64,000 nt of DNA, taken from the NCBI RefSeq assembly GCF_003116095.1, contig NZ_LGRA01000021.1, positions 132,715-196,714 on the forward strand, written 5' to 3'. The position numbers and the translations under genes were made by a program. Each line of letters begins with the position of its first letter. Positions within the stretch are counted from its first letter, which is position 1. Of the stretch, positions 11,051-19,342 are shown in pieces. The notes beneath the pieces were generated by a model. It saw nothing but the letters and a program-made list of their open reading frames with translations, ran no database searches and was not told the DNA's origin. Source of the DNA: Azospirillum sp. TSO35-2. Lineage in GTDB: Bacteria; Pseudomonadota; Alphaproteobacteria; Azospirillales; Azospirillaceae.

Positions 11051-11401
11051 ATGCGTCGCATCCAACCGCTCGCCGCCGCCTGCGCTCTCGCACTGTTCGG
11101 CGCCACCCTGGCGACGGCCGCCCCCGCGCGGGCCGATGACGCCCCGGTGACGATCGTTATCAAGGATCACAAGTTCCAGCCGGCCGAGGTCAAGATCCCG
11201 GCGAACAAGCGGGTGACGCTGCTGGTCGACAACCAGGACGCCACGTCGGAAGAGTTCGAAAGCGGCGAGATGAAGGTCGAGAAGATCGTCGGTGGGCGCA
11301 AGCAGATCAAGGTCATGGTCGGTCCGCTGAAGCCGGGACGCTATCCCTTCTTCGGCGAGTTCCACGAGGCGACGGCGCAGGGCGCCGTCATCGCCGAATA
11401 G
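11051..11401 (+). CDS. Periplasmic cupredoxin-domain protein (EfeO-type, iron uptake)
   Basis: A 116-residue secreted protein: an N-terminal signal peptide (RRIQPLAAACALALFGATLA, cleaved near APARA-DD), then a single cupredoxin domain with VTIVIKDHKFQPAEVKIPAN and the C-terminal metal-ligand region PGRYPFFGEFHEATAQGAV. This resembles the cupredoxin domain of EfeO and related partners of FTR1 permeases. It lies 45 bases before the FTR1 gene. Inferred role: periplasmic oxidation or handing over of ferrous iron to the permease. Confidence 0.85.
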   Translation: MRRIQPLAAACALALFGATLATAAPARADDAPVTIVIKDHKFQPAEVKIPANKRVTLLVDNQDATSEEFESGEMKVEKIVGGRKQIKVMVGPLKPGRYPFFGEFHEATAQGAVIAE

Positions 11402-11446
11402 TCCTGTCCTGACCGCCCGACCCGCCGTCCCGCATCGGAGTCGACC

Positions 11447-12292
11447 ATGCTCGCCAGTCTGATCATCGTCTTTCGCGAGGTCCTCGAAGCCGGCCTCATC
11501 GTCGGCATCGTCCTGGCCGCCACCAAGGGGGTGGCCGGCCGCGGCCGCTGGGTCACGCTGGGGATCGTCGGCGGCATCACCGGGTCCTGCGTCGTCGCCG
11601 CCTTCGCCGACGGCATCAGCGCGCTGTTCGCCGACACCGGGCAGGAGCTGTTCAACGCCGGCGTCCTGCTGGTCGCGGTGGCGATGCTGGCGTGGCACAA
11701 CGCCTGGATGGCCCAGCATGGCCGCGAGTTGGCCTGCGACATGAAGGCCGTCGGCCGTGCGGTGTCCAGCGGCGAGACGTCGCTGGCGGCGCTGGCGGTG
11801 GTGATCGGCGTGGCGGTGCTGCGCGAAGGCTCGGAGGTCGTGCTGTTCCTGACCGGCATCCTGGCGTCGGATGACGGAGGCTTCGCCACCGTCGTCGCCG
11901 GCGGGCTGGGCGGCATGGCGCTGGGCGCGCTGGTGTCGGTGCTGCTCTACGCCGGCCTGCTGCAAATCCCGACCCGCCACCTGTTCGCCACCACCACCTG
12001 GCTGCTGACCCTGCTGGCGGCCGGCATGGCGGCGACCGCGACCAACTTCCTGGCGCAGGCCGGCATCCTGATGGCCGGCGGCACCGTGCTGTGGGACACC
12101 TCCGGCATGCTGCGCGACAACAGTCTGATCGGTCAGGCGCTGCACATCCTGGTCGGCTACACCGACCGCCCGACCGCGGCGCAGCTCGCCGCCTATCTGG
12201 CGGTGGTGGCCGGCATCCTGCTGCTGACCCGCTGGGCTTCCCGCGGCAACACGCCGACCAACGGCCCGCGCATGGTCAGCCCGGCCGAGTGA
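11447..12292 (+). CDS. FTR1-family high-affinity iron permease
   Basis: A 281-residue polytopic membrane protein of the FTR1/EfeU family. Both REXXE iron motifs are present: REVLE near residue 10 and REGSE near residue 126, each inside a hydrophobic helix, as required in yeast Ftr1p and E. coli EfeU. About seven membrane helices are visible. With the upstream cupredoxin it forms a two-gene iron importer; no EfeB peroxidase gene is adjacent. The C-terminal tail is short and polar. Confidence 0.93.
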   Translation: MLASLIIVFREVLEAGLIVGIVLAATKGVAGRGRWVTLGIVGGITGSCVVAAFADGISALFADTGQELFNAGVLLVAVAMLAWHNAWMAQHGRELACDMKAVGRAVSSGETSLAALAVVIGVAVLREGSEVVLFLTGILASDDGGFATVVAGGLGGMALGALVSVLLYAGLLQIPTRHLFATTTWLLTLLAAGMAATATNFLAQAGILMAGGTVLWDTSGMLRDNSLIGQALHILVGYTDRPTAAQLAAYLAVVAGILLLTRWASRGNTPTNGPRMVSPAE

Positions 12293-12391
12293 GTGATACG
12301 AACATATAGGGTCACGCCGACGGTTTAGTGTCTGGCCTTACGCGTTGATATCACGCCATAGTCGTCCCGCGACAGCGAACGGGCGAGGGAC

Positions 12392-14167
12392 ATGGCGGAG
12401 TTGGTGACGTTGGTGGTGCTGCTGGCGGCGATGGTGATCGCGGTGCCGGTGGCGAAGCGGTTCGGGTTCGGCGCGCCGCTCGGCTATCTCGCCGCAGGGC
12501 TGATCGTCGGACCGGCCGGCATGGGGCTGGCCAGCGGCGCCGGGGCCATCGGCCACGCCTCCGAATTGGGCGTGGTGATGCTGCTGTTCCTGATCGGCTT
12601 GGAACTGCGGCCGGCCCGCCTGTGGGTCATGCGCAAATCGGTGCTGGGGCTGGGAGGGGCGCAGGTCGCGGCGACCGGCGCCGTCATCGCCGCCCTGTGC
12701 GTCTGGATCCTGGGGCTGGAGTGGCCGGGCGCCATCGTGCTGGGCTTCGGCTTCGCCCTGTCCTCCACCGCCATGGCGCTGCCGATGATGGCGGAGCGCG
12801 GCCTGCTCGCCAACCAGTCCGGCCGCAACGCCTTCTCCGTCCTGCTGTTCCAGGACCTCGCCATCATCCCCGCCGTGGCGCTGCTGCCGCTGCTGGGCGG
12901 CGGCGAGGTGCCGAATGCGGACGGCGCCTGGATCGCCGTCGGCAAGGCGGCGGTCGCGGTGGCGGTGGTGCTGATCGGCGGCCGATATCTGCTGCGCCCG
13001 ATCTTCCGCACCGTCGACCGGGCCGGCGCGCCGGAGATCTTCACCGCGACGGCGCTGCTGATCGTCATCGGCACCGCCGTGCTGATCCAGGAGGCCGGCC
13101 TGTCGATGTCGCTGGGCGCCTTCATGGCCGGCGTGCTGCTGTCCGATTCCGAATACCGCCACGAGGTCCAGGCCGATATCGAGCCGTTCGAAGGGCTGCT
13201 GCTCGGTCTGTTCTTCGTCACGGTGGGCATGGGCGCCGACGTGCCGGCGCTGATGGCCCACCCGTTCCGTTTTCTTGGGCTGGCCGTCGGCCTGCTGGTG
13301 GCGAAGGCGCTGGTGATGCTGGTGCTGGCGCGGCTGGCCGGGGTGCCGCTGGCCGGCGCCGTGCGGATGGCGACGGTGCTGAGCCAGGGCGGCGAGTTCG
13401 GCTTCGTGCTGTTCGGGCTGGCCGCCGGCGGCGGGTCGATGGCGCAGGAGCAAGCGTCCTCGGCCATGCTGGTGGTGACGCTGTCGATGCTCGCCACCCC
13501 CTTCCTGTTCGCGGCGGAGGAGCGTTGGCTGGTGCCGCGCCTGCTGACGGCCAAGCCCAAGCGCCCGTTCGACGCCGTTCCCGACGACAACCCGTCGATC
13601 ATCATCTGCGGCTTCGGCCGGGTCGGGCAGGTGGTCGGTCGCGTCCTGCGGATGCGCGGCATCCCCTTCACCGCGCTGGAGCAGAACGCCGCCCAGGTCG
13701 ATTTCGTCCGCAAGTTCGGCAGCAAGGTCTATTACGGCGACCCGACCCGGGTCGATCTGCTGCGCGCCGCCGGGGCGGAGAAGGCCAGGGTGCTGGTGGT
13801 GGCGCTGGACGACATGGAGCAGTCGTTGCGCGTCGCTGAGATGGCGCGGCGCCACTTCCCCAACCTGACCATCGTCGCCCGCGCCCGCAACCGGCGGCAC
13901 GTCCACCACCTGATGGACCGCGGCATCACCCACATCTTCCGCGAAACCTTTGATTCCAGCCTGCGGATGACCGGCGACGTGCTGCGGCAGATGGGGGTGC
14001 CGGACGGCGAGGTGACGCGGACGCTCGACACCTTCCGCGCCCACGACGAACGCACCCTGATCCGCCAGCACGCCGTCCACCAGGACGAGGCCAAGCTGAT
14101 CCAGACCTCCCGCGATGCGGCGGCCGAGCTTCAGGCTCTGTTCGAGGCCGATCGGGAGAATGGGTAG
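12392..14167 (+). CDS. Monovalent cation:proton antiporter (CPA2, KefB/KefC type) with RCK domain
   Basis: A 591-residue protein. Residues 1 to about 385 form a Na+/H+ exchanger-type membrane domain of 11-13 helices (GYLAAGLIVGPAG; SSTAMALPMMAERG; LFQDLAIIPAVALLPLL). The last 200 residues hold an RCK/TrkA-N Rossmann domain, with the nucleotide-binding IICGFGRVGQVVGRVLRMRG and the ribose-binding acid in ALEQN. In KefB/KefC this domain gates potassium efflux in response to glutathione conjugates. Whether this one is glutathione-gated is unknown; no kefF/kefG partner is adjacent. It converges with the ABC transporter genes. Confidence 0.93.
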   Translation: MAELVTLVVLLAAMVIAVPVAKRFGFGAPLGYLAAGLIVGPAGMGLASGAGAIGHASELGVVMLLFLIGLELRPARLWVMRKSVLGLGGAQVAATGAVIAALCVWILGLEWPGAIVLGFGFALSSTAMALPMMAERGLLANQSGRNAFSVLLFQDLAIIPAVALLPLLGGGEVPNADGAWIAVGKAAVAVAVVLIGGRYLLRPIFRTVDRAGAPEIFTATALLIVIGTAVLIQEAGLSMSLGAFMAGVLLSDSEYRHEVQADIEPFEGLLLGLFFVTVGMGADVPALMAHPFRFLGLAVGLLVAKALVMLVLARLAGVPLAGAVRMATVLSQGGEFGFVLFGLAAGGGSMAQEQASSAMLVVTLSMLATPFLFAAEERWLVPRLLTAKPKRPFDAVPDDNPSIIICGFGRVGQVVGRVLRMRGIPFTALEQNAAQVDFVRKFGSKVYYGDPTRVDLLRAAGAEKARVLVVALDDMEQSLRVAEMARRHFPNLTIVARARNRRHVHHLMDRGITHIFRETFDSSLRMTGDVLRQMGVPDGEVTRTLDTFRAHDERTLIRQHAVHQDEAKLIQTSRDAAAELQALFEADRENG

Positions 14168-14188
14168 GGGGCACCGCACCCCCCAACC

Positions 14189-14986
14189 TCACCCGATCAG
14201 CAGGCTGTCGTCGCTGATCTCCACCCCGCCGCGCTGCTTGGCGAACAGCGCCAGCAGGTGGGGCACGTCCAGGCCGGCGCGTTCGTCGCCGGCGACGTCC
14301 AGCACGACGCGGCCTTCGTGCAGCATCAGCGTGCGGTCGCCGTAATCCAGCGCCTGGCGCATCGAATGGGTGACCATCAGCGTCGTCAGCCGGTTGTCGC
14401 GGACGATGCGGCGGGTCAAATCCAGCACGAAATCGGCGGTGGCGGGGTCGAGCGCGGCGGTGTGCTCGTCCAGCAGCAGGATCTTGGAGCCCGCCAGCGT
14501 CGCCATCAGCAGGCTGACCGCCTGCCGCTGGCCGCCGGACAGCAGGCCCATGCGGTCGTGCAGCCGGTTTTCCAGCCCCAGCCCCAGCGCGGCGATGCGG
14601 TCGCGGAAGCCCTTGCGTCGCTCGCCGCCCAGCGCCAGGGCCAGCCCGCGGCGGCGTCCGCGCGCGGCGGCCAGCGCCATGTTCTCCTCGATCGTCAGGG
14701 CGGCGCAGCTGCCGGCCATCGGGTCCTGGAAGACGCGGGCGACCAGCCCGGCGCGGCGCGGCGTGTCCCAGCGGGTGACGTCGGCGCCGTCGATCGCGAT
14801 GCGCCCCTGCTCCGCCAGCACGTCACCGGCGAGCGAGCCGAGGAAGGTCGACTTGCCGGCGCCGTTGGAACCGATGACGGTGACGAACTCGCCCTCCGGG
14901 ATGGTCAGGTCGACGCCGCGCAAGGCGTGCTTTTCCAGCGGCGTGCCGCGCCCGAAGGTGACGTGGATGTCCTCGACGACGATCAT
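14189..14986 (-). CDS. ABC transporter ATP-binding protein (TrpZ-like)
   Basis: A 265-residue ABC ATPase. Visible: Walker A GSNGAGKST, the signature LSGGQRQAVSLL, Walker B KILLLDEHTAALDP and the switch histidine in MVTHSMRQAL. The start MIVVEDIHVTFG overlaps the permease stop by 4 bases. It powers the importer formed with the permease and binding protein upstream. The LDEHTAALD form is typical of the family of importers exemplified by streptococcal TrpXYZ. Confidence 0.93.
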   Translation of the reverse strand: MIVVEDIHVTFGRGTPLEKHALRGVDLTIPEGEFVTVIGSNGAGKSTFLGSLAGDVLAEQGRIAIDGADVTRWDTPRRAGLVARVFQDPMAGSCAALTIEENMALAAARGRRRGLALALGGERRKGFRDRIAALGLGLENRLHDRMGLLSGGQRQAVSLLMATLAGSKILLLDEHTAALDPATADFVLDLTRRIVRDNRLTTLMVTHSMRQALDYGDRTLMLHEGRVVLDVAGDERAGLDVPHLLALFAKQRGGVEISDDSLLIG

Positions 14987-15876
14987 CGTGCGACTCGTGT
15001 GCTGCGGGCCTTGGCCTTCAGGCGCGGCAGGATCAGGGCGACGGCGACCAGGACGGCGGTCACCAGATTGAGGTCGGAAGCCTGGAGGCCGATGCTGTCG
15101 GCCGACAGCGCCACCTGGACCGCCAGACGGTAGAGGATGGAGCCGGCGACGCAGCCGACCAGCGCCAGCGCCAGCGCGCGCGCCGGCAGCACCGTCTCGC
15201 CGACGATCACCGCGGCCAGCCCGACGACGATGGTGCCGATGCCGGTGGTGACGTCGGCGAAGCCGTTGGTCTGGGCGAACAGCGCGCCGGCCAGCCCGGT
15301 CAGCCCGTTCGACAGCGCGATGCCGGCGTAGATGTGGGCGTCGGTGTCGACGCCCTGGGCCCGCGCCATCCGCGCGTTGACCCCGGTCGCCCGCATCGCC
15401 AGCCCGAACTCGCTGCCCAGGAAGCGGGCCAGCAGGGCGACCACCACGGCGACGATCGCCCCGACGACCAGCGGCCGCACGATGTGGTCGGGCACGCCCA
15501 GGCCGTAAAAGGGCGTCAGCACGGTGTCCTGCATCAGCAGCGCCACGTTCGGCCGGCCCATCACCCGCAGATTGACCGAGAACAGTGCGATCATCGTCAG
15601 GATGCTGGCGAGCAGGTGCAGAATCTTGAAGCGCACGTTCAGCGTCGCCGTCACCAGCCCGGCCGCCGCCCCGGCCAGCGCCGCGGCGAGGCTGGCCAGC
15701 CACGGGTTGACGCCGGCGATCAGCAGCACCGCGCAGACCGCCGCCCCCAGCGGGAAGCTGCCGTCGACCGTCAGGTCGGGGAAGTCGAGGATGCGGAAGG
15801 ACAGATAGACGCCGATGGCGACCAACGCATAGACGAGGCCGATCTCGATGGCGCCGAAGAGGGCGATTTCGGACAT
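14983..15876 (-). CDS. ABC transporter permease (TrpY-like)
   Basis: A 297-residue polytopic permease with about eight hydrophobic helices, of the branched-chain amino acid/CUT2-like fold (LVYALVAIGVYLSFRILDFP at the N-terminus, GIALSNGLTGLAGALFAQTN in the loop that contacts the ATPase). It is translationally coupled to the downstream ATPase. A 154-bp gap containing an inverted repeat separates it from the binding-protein gene. Substrate unknown; related systems carry aromatic amino acids or other small organic molecules. Confidence 0.92.
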   Translation of the reverse strand: MSEIALFGAIEIGLVYALVAIGVYLSFRILDFPDLTVDGSFPLGAAVCAVLLIAGVNPWLASLAAALAGAAAGLVTATLNVRFKILHLLASILTMIALFSVNLRVMGRPNVALLMQDTVLTPFYGLGVPDHIVRPLVVGAIVAVVVALLARFLGSEFGLAMRATGVNARMARAQGVDTDAHIYAGIALSNGLTGLAGALFAQTNGFADVTTGIGTIVVGLAAVIVGETVLPARALALALVGCVAGSILYRLAVQVALSADSIGLQASDLNLVTAVLVAVALILPRLKAKARSTRVAR

Positions 15877-15903
15877 GGGGATGCTTTTGTTAGATGCCGG
15901 CGC

Positions 15904-16016
15904 TTGCCCCCACCCCGACCCTCCCCGCTCTCGCCGAGGAGGGAGGTGCGTGCGTGATCGGGAGAGCGGCGGAAGCCCCTCCCCTGCGAAGCGGGGGAGG
16001 GTCGGGGTAGGGGCAA
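15904..16016. repeat. Intergenic palindromic repeat element
   Basis: TTGCCCCCACCCCGACCC at the left end (arm 15904-15928) pairs with the arm 15991-16016 (GGGTCGGGGTAGGGGCAA), with one mismatch and one indel in 25-26 bases. The arms enclose about 60 bases that can pair further. It sits between the binding-protein and permease genes of one importer, so it may be a mobile palindromic element or an mRNA hairpin that lowers permease expression relative to the binding protein. Confidence 0.7.
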
Positions 16017-16030
16017 CGAGCCTTGCGCCC

Positions 16031-17011
16031 TTACTGCCCGACCACCTTGGTCGCGCGCTTCACCAGCGCGTCCGGCAGGGTGACGCCCATGGCGGCGGCG
16101 GACTTGGGGTTGACGAACAGGTCGGTGCCCTTGGCCAGGGCGACCGGAATGTCGCCCGGCTTCTCGCCCTTCAGCACCCGGGCGACGATCGCGCCGGTCT
16201 GCTTGCCGACCTGGAAATAGTCGAAGCCGATCGAGGCGACGGTGCCGCGGGCGACGCTGTCGGTGTCGGCGGAGAACAGCGGCAGCTTGGCCTGCTGGCC
16301 GACCGCGATCACGCTTTCCAGCGCCGAGACGACGGTGTTGTCCAGCGGGATATAGACCGCGTCGGCCTTGCCCACCAGGCTGCGCATCGCCGGCTGCGCG
16401 TCGGAGGATTTCGGCACCGACGCCTCGACGACCGACAGGCCGGCCTTGCCCGCCTCGTCCTTCAGCGCCTTGATCAGCACGACGGAGTTCGGCTCACCGG
16501 GGTTGTAGAGCACGCCGATGCGCTTGGCCTGCGGCAGGATCTCGCGGATCAGCGCCACATGCTCGGCCACCGGGGCCATGTCGGACAGGCCGGTGATGTT
16601 GGCGCCGGGCTTGTCCATCGACTTGACCATCTGGGCCGACACCGGGTCGGTCACCGCGGTGAAGACCACCGGGATGTCGCGTGTCGCCGCCGCCACCGCC
16701 TGGGCCGACGGGGTGGAGATCGGCACGATCACATCCGGGCGCGACCCGGCGAACTGGCGGGCGATCTGCGCCGCGGTGGCCGGGTTGCCCTGGGCGCTCT
16801 GGTATTCGACCTTCAGGTTCTGGCCCTGGATCCAGCCGGCATCCTTCAACGCCTCCACCACGCCGTCACGGGTCGCGTCGAGCGCCGGGTGCTGGACGAT
16901 GGCGGTGATGGCGACGGTCTTGCTCTGCGCCAGCGCCGGGAGCGGCGCGGCAAGCGGAGCGACGAACGCGGCGAGTGCCGCCGCGGCGCACAACAGACGG
17001 GTGACGGGCAT
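16031..17011 (-). CDS. ABC transporter substrate-binding protein (TrpX-like, COG2984)
   Basis: A 326-residue periplasmic binding protein. The start MPVTRLLCAAAALAAFVAPL at 17011 gives a standard signal peptide ending near ALAQ-SKT; an ATG 60 bases upstream would put 20 polar residues before it and is rejected. The mature part has the family pattern (AITAIVQHPALDATRDGV, VGVLYNPGEPNS-like GVLYNPGEPNSV, DAVYIPLDNTVVSALES). It delivers substrate to the permease and ATPase downstream. The family includes tryptophan/tyrosine binders; the ligand here is not determined. Confidence 0.92.
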   Translation of the reverse strand: MPVTRLLCAAAALAAFVAPLAAPLPALAQSKTVAITAIVQHPALDATRDGVVEALKDAGWIQGQNLKVEYQSAQGNPATAAQIARQFAGSRPDVIVPISTPSAQAVAAATRDIPVVFTAVTDPVSAQMVKSMDKPGANITGLSDMAPVAEHVALIREILPQAKRIGVLYNPGEPNSVVLIKALKDEAGKAGLSVVEASVPKSSDAQPAMRSLVGKADAVYIPLDNTVVSALESVIAVGQQAKLPLFSADTDSVARGTVASIGFDYFQVGKQTGAIVARVLKGEKPGDIPVALAKGTDLFVNPKSAAAMGVTLPDALVKRATKVVGQ

Positions 17012-17166
17012 GGCTACGGTTCTCCGGAACGCAGAAGGACTTCCCCTAGACCGCGGCGGGGTCGGCGTCAACTCGGCAGCATGGCCGGATGCCTGCTACG
17101 CGTGTCGGCGGGGGTGCGGTTTGGTTGGGAAGAGCCTATATTGTGCGCTTCACGGAAGGAACGGGC

Positions 17167-17547
17167 ATGATTGCTGAAACCCGGACGGCTCCCTCGAAAT
17201 TCACCGCATCGCTTCGCGGCCTGATCGGCGCCTGCCCCAACTGTGGCCAAGGCCGGTTGTTGCGGAATTTCCTGAAGCCGGTGGATCACTGCGCGGTGTG
17301 CGGCGAGGCCTACGGCCATTTGCGCGCCGACGACGCGCCGCCCTGGATGACGATCCTGATCGTCGGGCACATCGTGATCCCGTCGCTGCTGGCGGTGGAG
17401 CAGAGCTATGAACCGCCGACCTGGGTGCATCTCGCGGTGTGGCCGCTGCTGACCCTGCTGCTGACGCTGATCTTGCTGCCGCGCTGCAAGGGTCTGGTGC
17501 TCGGGCTGCTGTGGAGCACCGGGGCGCCGGGGTCGGAGCAGGGCTGA
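17167..17547 (+). CDS. DUF983 membrane protein with zinc-ribbon start
   Basis: A 126-residue protein of the DUF983 family. The N-terminal half carries two CxxC pairs (CPNCGQG and CAVCGEAYG) that form a zinc ribbon, followed by the conserved DDAPPW and two membrane helices (about residues 62-80 and 90-107). Function is unknown; in alphaproteobacteria members often sit near cytochrome oxidase or cell-wall genes, neither of which is adjacent here. The start MIAETRTAPS follows GGAAGGAACGGGC. A strong terminator follows. Confidence 0.88.
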   Translation: MIAETRTAPSKFTASLRGLIGACPNCGQGRLLRNFLKPVDHCAVCGEAYGHLRADDAPPWMTILIVGHIVIPSLLAVEQSYEPPTWVHLAVWPLLTLLLTLILLPRCKGLVLGLLWSTGAPGSEQG

Positions 17548-17576
17548 ATCCTGGTCGCGACCAGGGTCCGGACACG

Positions 17577-17612
17577 AAAACGGCGCCGCGCATCACCGTG
17601 CGGCGCCGTTTT
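17577..17612. terminator. Bidirectional terminator
   Basis: CGGCGCCGC and GCGGCGCCG form a 9-bp stem around a 10-base loop, flanked by AAAA on the left and TTTT on the right. It can end both the rightward DUF983 transcript and the leftward transcript of the 57-residue gene. Confidence 0.85.
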
Positions 17613-17660
17613 CATGGTGTTCTCCCGACCTCGCGCGGTTCTCTTAACAAAGGGCGCGCG

Positions 17661-17834
17661 TCAGTGGGCGTGCGGCGTCAGGCCTGGGCCATGGCTGGCG
17701 CGCGCGCCGAACAGGCTGGTGCGCAGCTTGCCGAACCACTCGCGCAGGTAGGCGGCACGCATCTGGCGGGCGGCCAGTATGATTTCGTCGTAGGTGCGAG
17801 CGTCGCGCTCGTCGGTGTGCAGCGTCATCGACAT
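17661..17834 (-). CDS. Small conserved-looking protein of 57 residues
   Basis: A short leftward gene beginning ATGTCGATGACG. The protein reads MSMTLHTDERDARTYDEIIL, then AARQMRAAYLREWFGKLRTS, then a polar tail ending PHAH. It is mostly one amphipathic helix with a Y-x-E-I-x-x-x-A-R-x-x-R pattern, reminiscent of very small alphaproteobacterial proteins such as the RSP_7527 group and of DUF1127-like helices. I do not recognise a function. Support: good residue composition, a TGA stop, a bidirectional terminator immediately downstream, and a palindrome 70 bases upstream of the start. The ribosome-binding site is weak (CACGTGGAGATTCC). Confidence 0.6.
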   Translation of the reverse strand: MSMTLHTDERDARTYDEIILAARQMRAAYLREWFGKLRTSLFGARASHGPGLTPHAH

Positions 17835-17904
17835 GATTGGGGAATCTCCACGTGAGGTGAGAGACGTCCGCTCCCTGGTGCTTGTTCGTTTGCTGCCACC
17901 AAGG

Positions 17905-17925
17905 TAGGGCAGAGCTTCTGCCCTA
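17905..17925. promoter_or_regulatory. Perfect palindrome upstream of the 57-residue gene
   Basis: TAGGGCAG (17905-17912) and CTGCCCTA (17918-17925) form an 8-bp perfect inverted repeat with a 5-base spacer. It lies about 70 bases upstream of the leftward small gene. There is no T tract on either side, so an operator is more likely than a terminator. Confidence 0.4.
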
Positions 17926-18041
17926 GGAAACGCTCACCACGCAACGCGGCCCGACCTTTTCCGTATCAGCTTTCCCAATCAATGGATGTGCGGACGGTTG
18001 CGCCGGCGCATCGACCCGGCCCGAACCGTCCGCGCGTCCGG

Positions 18042-18419
18042 TCACCGGCGGTCGCGGGCACCGTCGACGGCGACGTTGCGGTCCGACACGATACGGTCAT
18101 CGGGCCGATCACCCGGGGAGCCGTCATCCCGCCCGCCGGCCGGCCGCTGCGGATGATCGGGCTGGCGCGGCGGCAGCGGACCGGTGCCGAGGCCGCTCGC
18201 CTCCTCGCTGCCCGGTATGCCAAAATCCTCCTCCCGGCCCTGGCGGTCGGTGGCGGTTCCCGCGCCGGGGCCGATGACGCGCTGGAAACCCTCGACCTGC
18301 TCGTCGATGTCGGGGTGATCGCGGGTTTCACGGATGTCGAGCGGGATGGGGCGCTCGTCGATGCCGCCGCTGTCGCTCGGGCCACGGTCTTTCGGGGTGT
18401 TGCGGTCGTCGGCGGCCAT
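18042..18419 (-). CDS. Hydrophilic, probably disordered hypothetical protein
   Basis: A 125-residue protein rich in D, R, P, G and E with almost no hydrophobic stretch (MAADDRNTPKDRGPSDSGGI, then DERPIPLDIRETRDHPDIDE). It looks intrinsically disordered. The start is supported by GGGAGA seven bases upstream, and the frame is preferred over overlapping frames on both strands because its composition is protein-like at the start. The upstream methyltransferase-like gene is 37 bases away on the same strand, so they may share a transcript. Possible roles such as a hydrophilin-type stress protectant are speculation. Confidence 0.6.
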   Translation of the reverse strand: MAADDRNTPKDRGPSDSGGIDERPIPLDIRETRDHPDIDEQVEGFQRVIGPGAGTATDRQGREEDFGIPGSEEASGLGTGPLPPRQPDHPQRPAGGRDDGSPGDRPDDRIVSDRNVAVDGARDRR

Positions 18420-18456
18420 CAGAGTCTCCCGTCCGTTGCTGGGGTGTGTCCCTCCT

Positions 18457-19272
18457 TCAACAGGGCGCGATGGCGCTTGTCACCGCGTGGACATCGAACC
18501 AGCCGCCGACGCTGTGGCGCAGGTCGCGCCGGCGATCCTGTTCGGGGGCCGGGGCGATGTCCCACAGCCACGACAAGTCGGGGGCGGGCAGGGCGAGGCC
18601 CCAGGTCGACTCCTCGATCTCCAGCACCCGCTCGCCGTTCAGCCAGCGGCTGTCGACGTCGGTGAACAGCGCCGAGCGTTCGGCCACGGCGCCCAGCCAG
18701 TCGAGGTGGCCGCGGACCATGCGGTGGGCGAAGGCGAGCCGGTCGGTGTCCGGCGTGCCGGGGGCGTGGCGCTCCACCGCCTCCAACGGCAGCAGCGGCA
18801 ATTGGGACAGCAGGTTGCAGGATACCGCGAAGCGGACGGGCGCTCCCTCCACCACCGGCGGGGTGAAGGCGGTCGGCAGGGGGGCGTGGCGGTCCAGCGC
18901 GGCGGCCAACGGCGCCAGCGCGCCGCTGACGTCCAGTTCCAGCAGGCGGACGTTCGCCAGGGCGGCGGCGCGGCGGCGCACCGCGCGGGTGTGCAGGACG
19001 TCGACCAGCAGCACCTCGTCGAATCGGGTGCTCAGTGATTCGAGCGGGATTTCGATCAGGAGCCCCGACCCGGCGACCAGCGCCCGACCGCCCGGCGCGA
19101 CCCGTTGCATCGCCTGCTCGACGAAGCGATGGCAGGCGGCGACGTGCGGTGCCCAGGCCCGCCGCTGCCGCCGGTAACGGGCGCCGAGCGCCACCGTTTC
19201 CGCCAGATAGCCGAAGCGGCGGGCGAGCGGGTCGCAGGGGGTGGTCAGGTATTGGAAGGCTTCGCGCAACAT
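18457..19272 (-). CDS. Hypothetical protein with methyltransferase-like Rossmann pattern
   Basis: A 271-residue cytoplasmic protein. A central stretch, GGRALVAGSGLLIEIP then FDEVLLVDVLHTRAVRRR and NVRLLELDVSG, has the spacing of SAM-binding motif I, the acidic loop after strand 2 and motif II of class I methyltransferases. No catalytic motif identifies a substrate. The C-terminus contains W-rich segments (WGLALPAPDLSWLWDIAP). It is divergent from the SDR gene 70 bases away. I do not recognise the family by name; enzymatic activity is unproven. Confidence 0.72.
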   Translation of the reverse strand: MLREAFQYLTTPCDPLARRFGYLAETVALGARYRRQRRAWAPHVAACHRFVEQAMQRVAPGGRALVAGSGLLIEIPLESLSTRFDEVLLVDVLHTRAVRRRAAALANVRLLELDVSGALAPLAAALDRHAPLPTAFTPPVVEGAPVRFAVSCNLLSQLPLLPLEAVERHAPGTPDTDRLAFAHRMVRGHLDWLGAVAERSALFTDVDSRWLNGERVLEIEESTWGLALPAPDLSWLWDIAPAPEQDRRRDLRHSVGGWFDVHAVTSAIAPC

Positions 19273-19342
19273 GCCCGGCCTCTGCGTTCCATCACACCTC
19301 TCTCCCCTTGACCCGCGCCGGTGGCAAGGTACCTATGGCGGC

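Noticed and set aside
17439..17855. Plus-strand frame of 138 codons over the 57-residue gene
   Set aside because: It overlaps the end of the DUF983 gene and the bidirectional terminator, and lacks a ribosome-binding site and protein-like composition.
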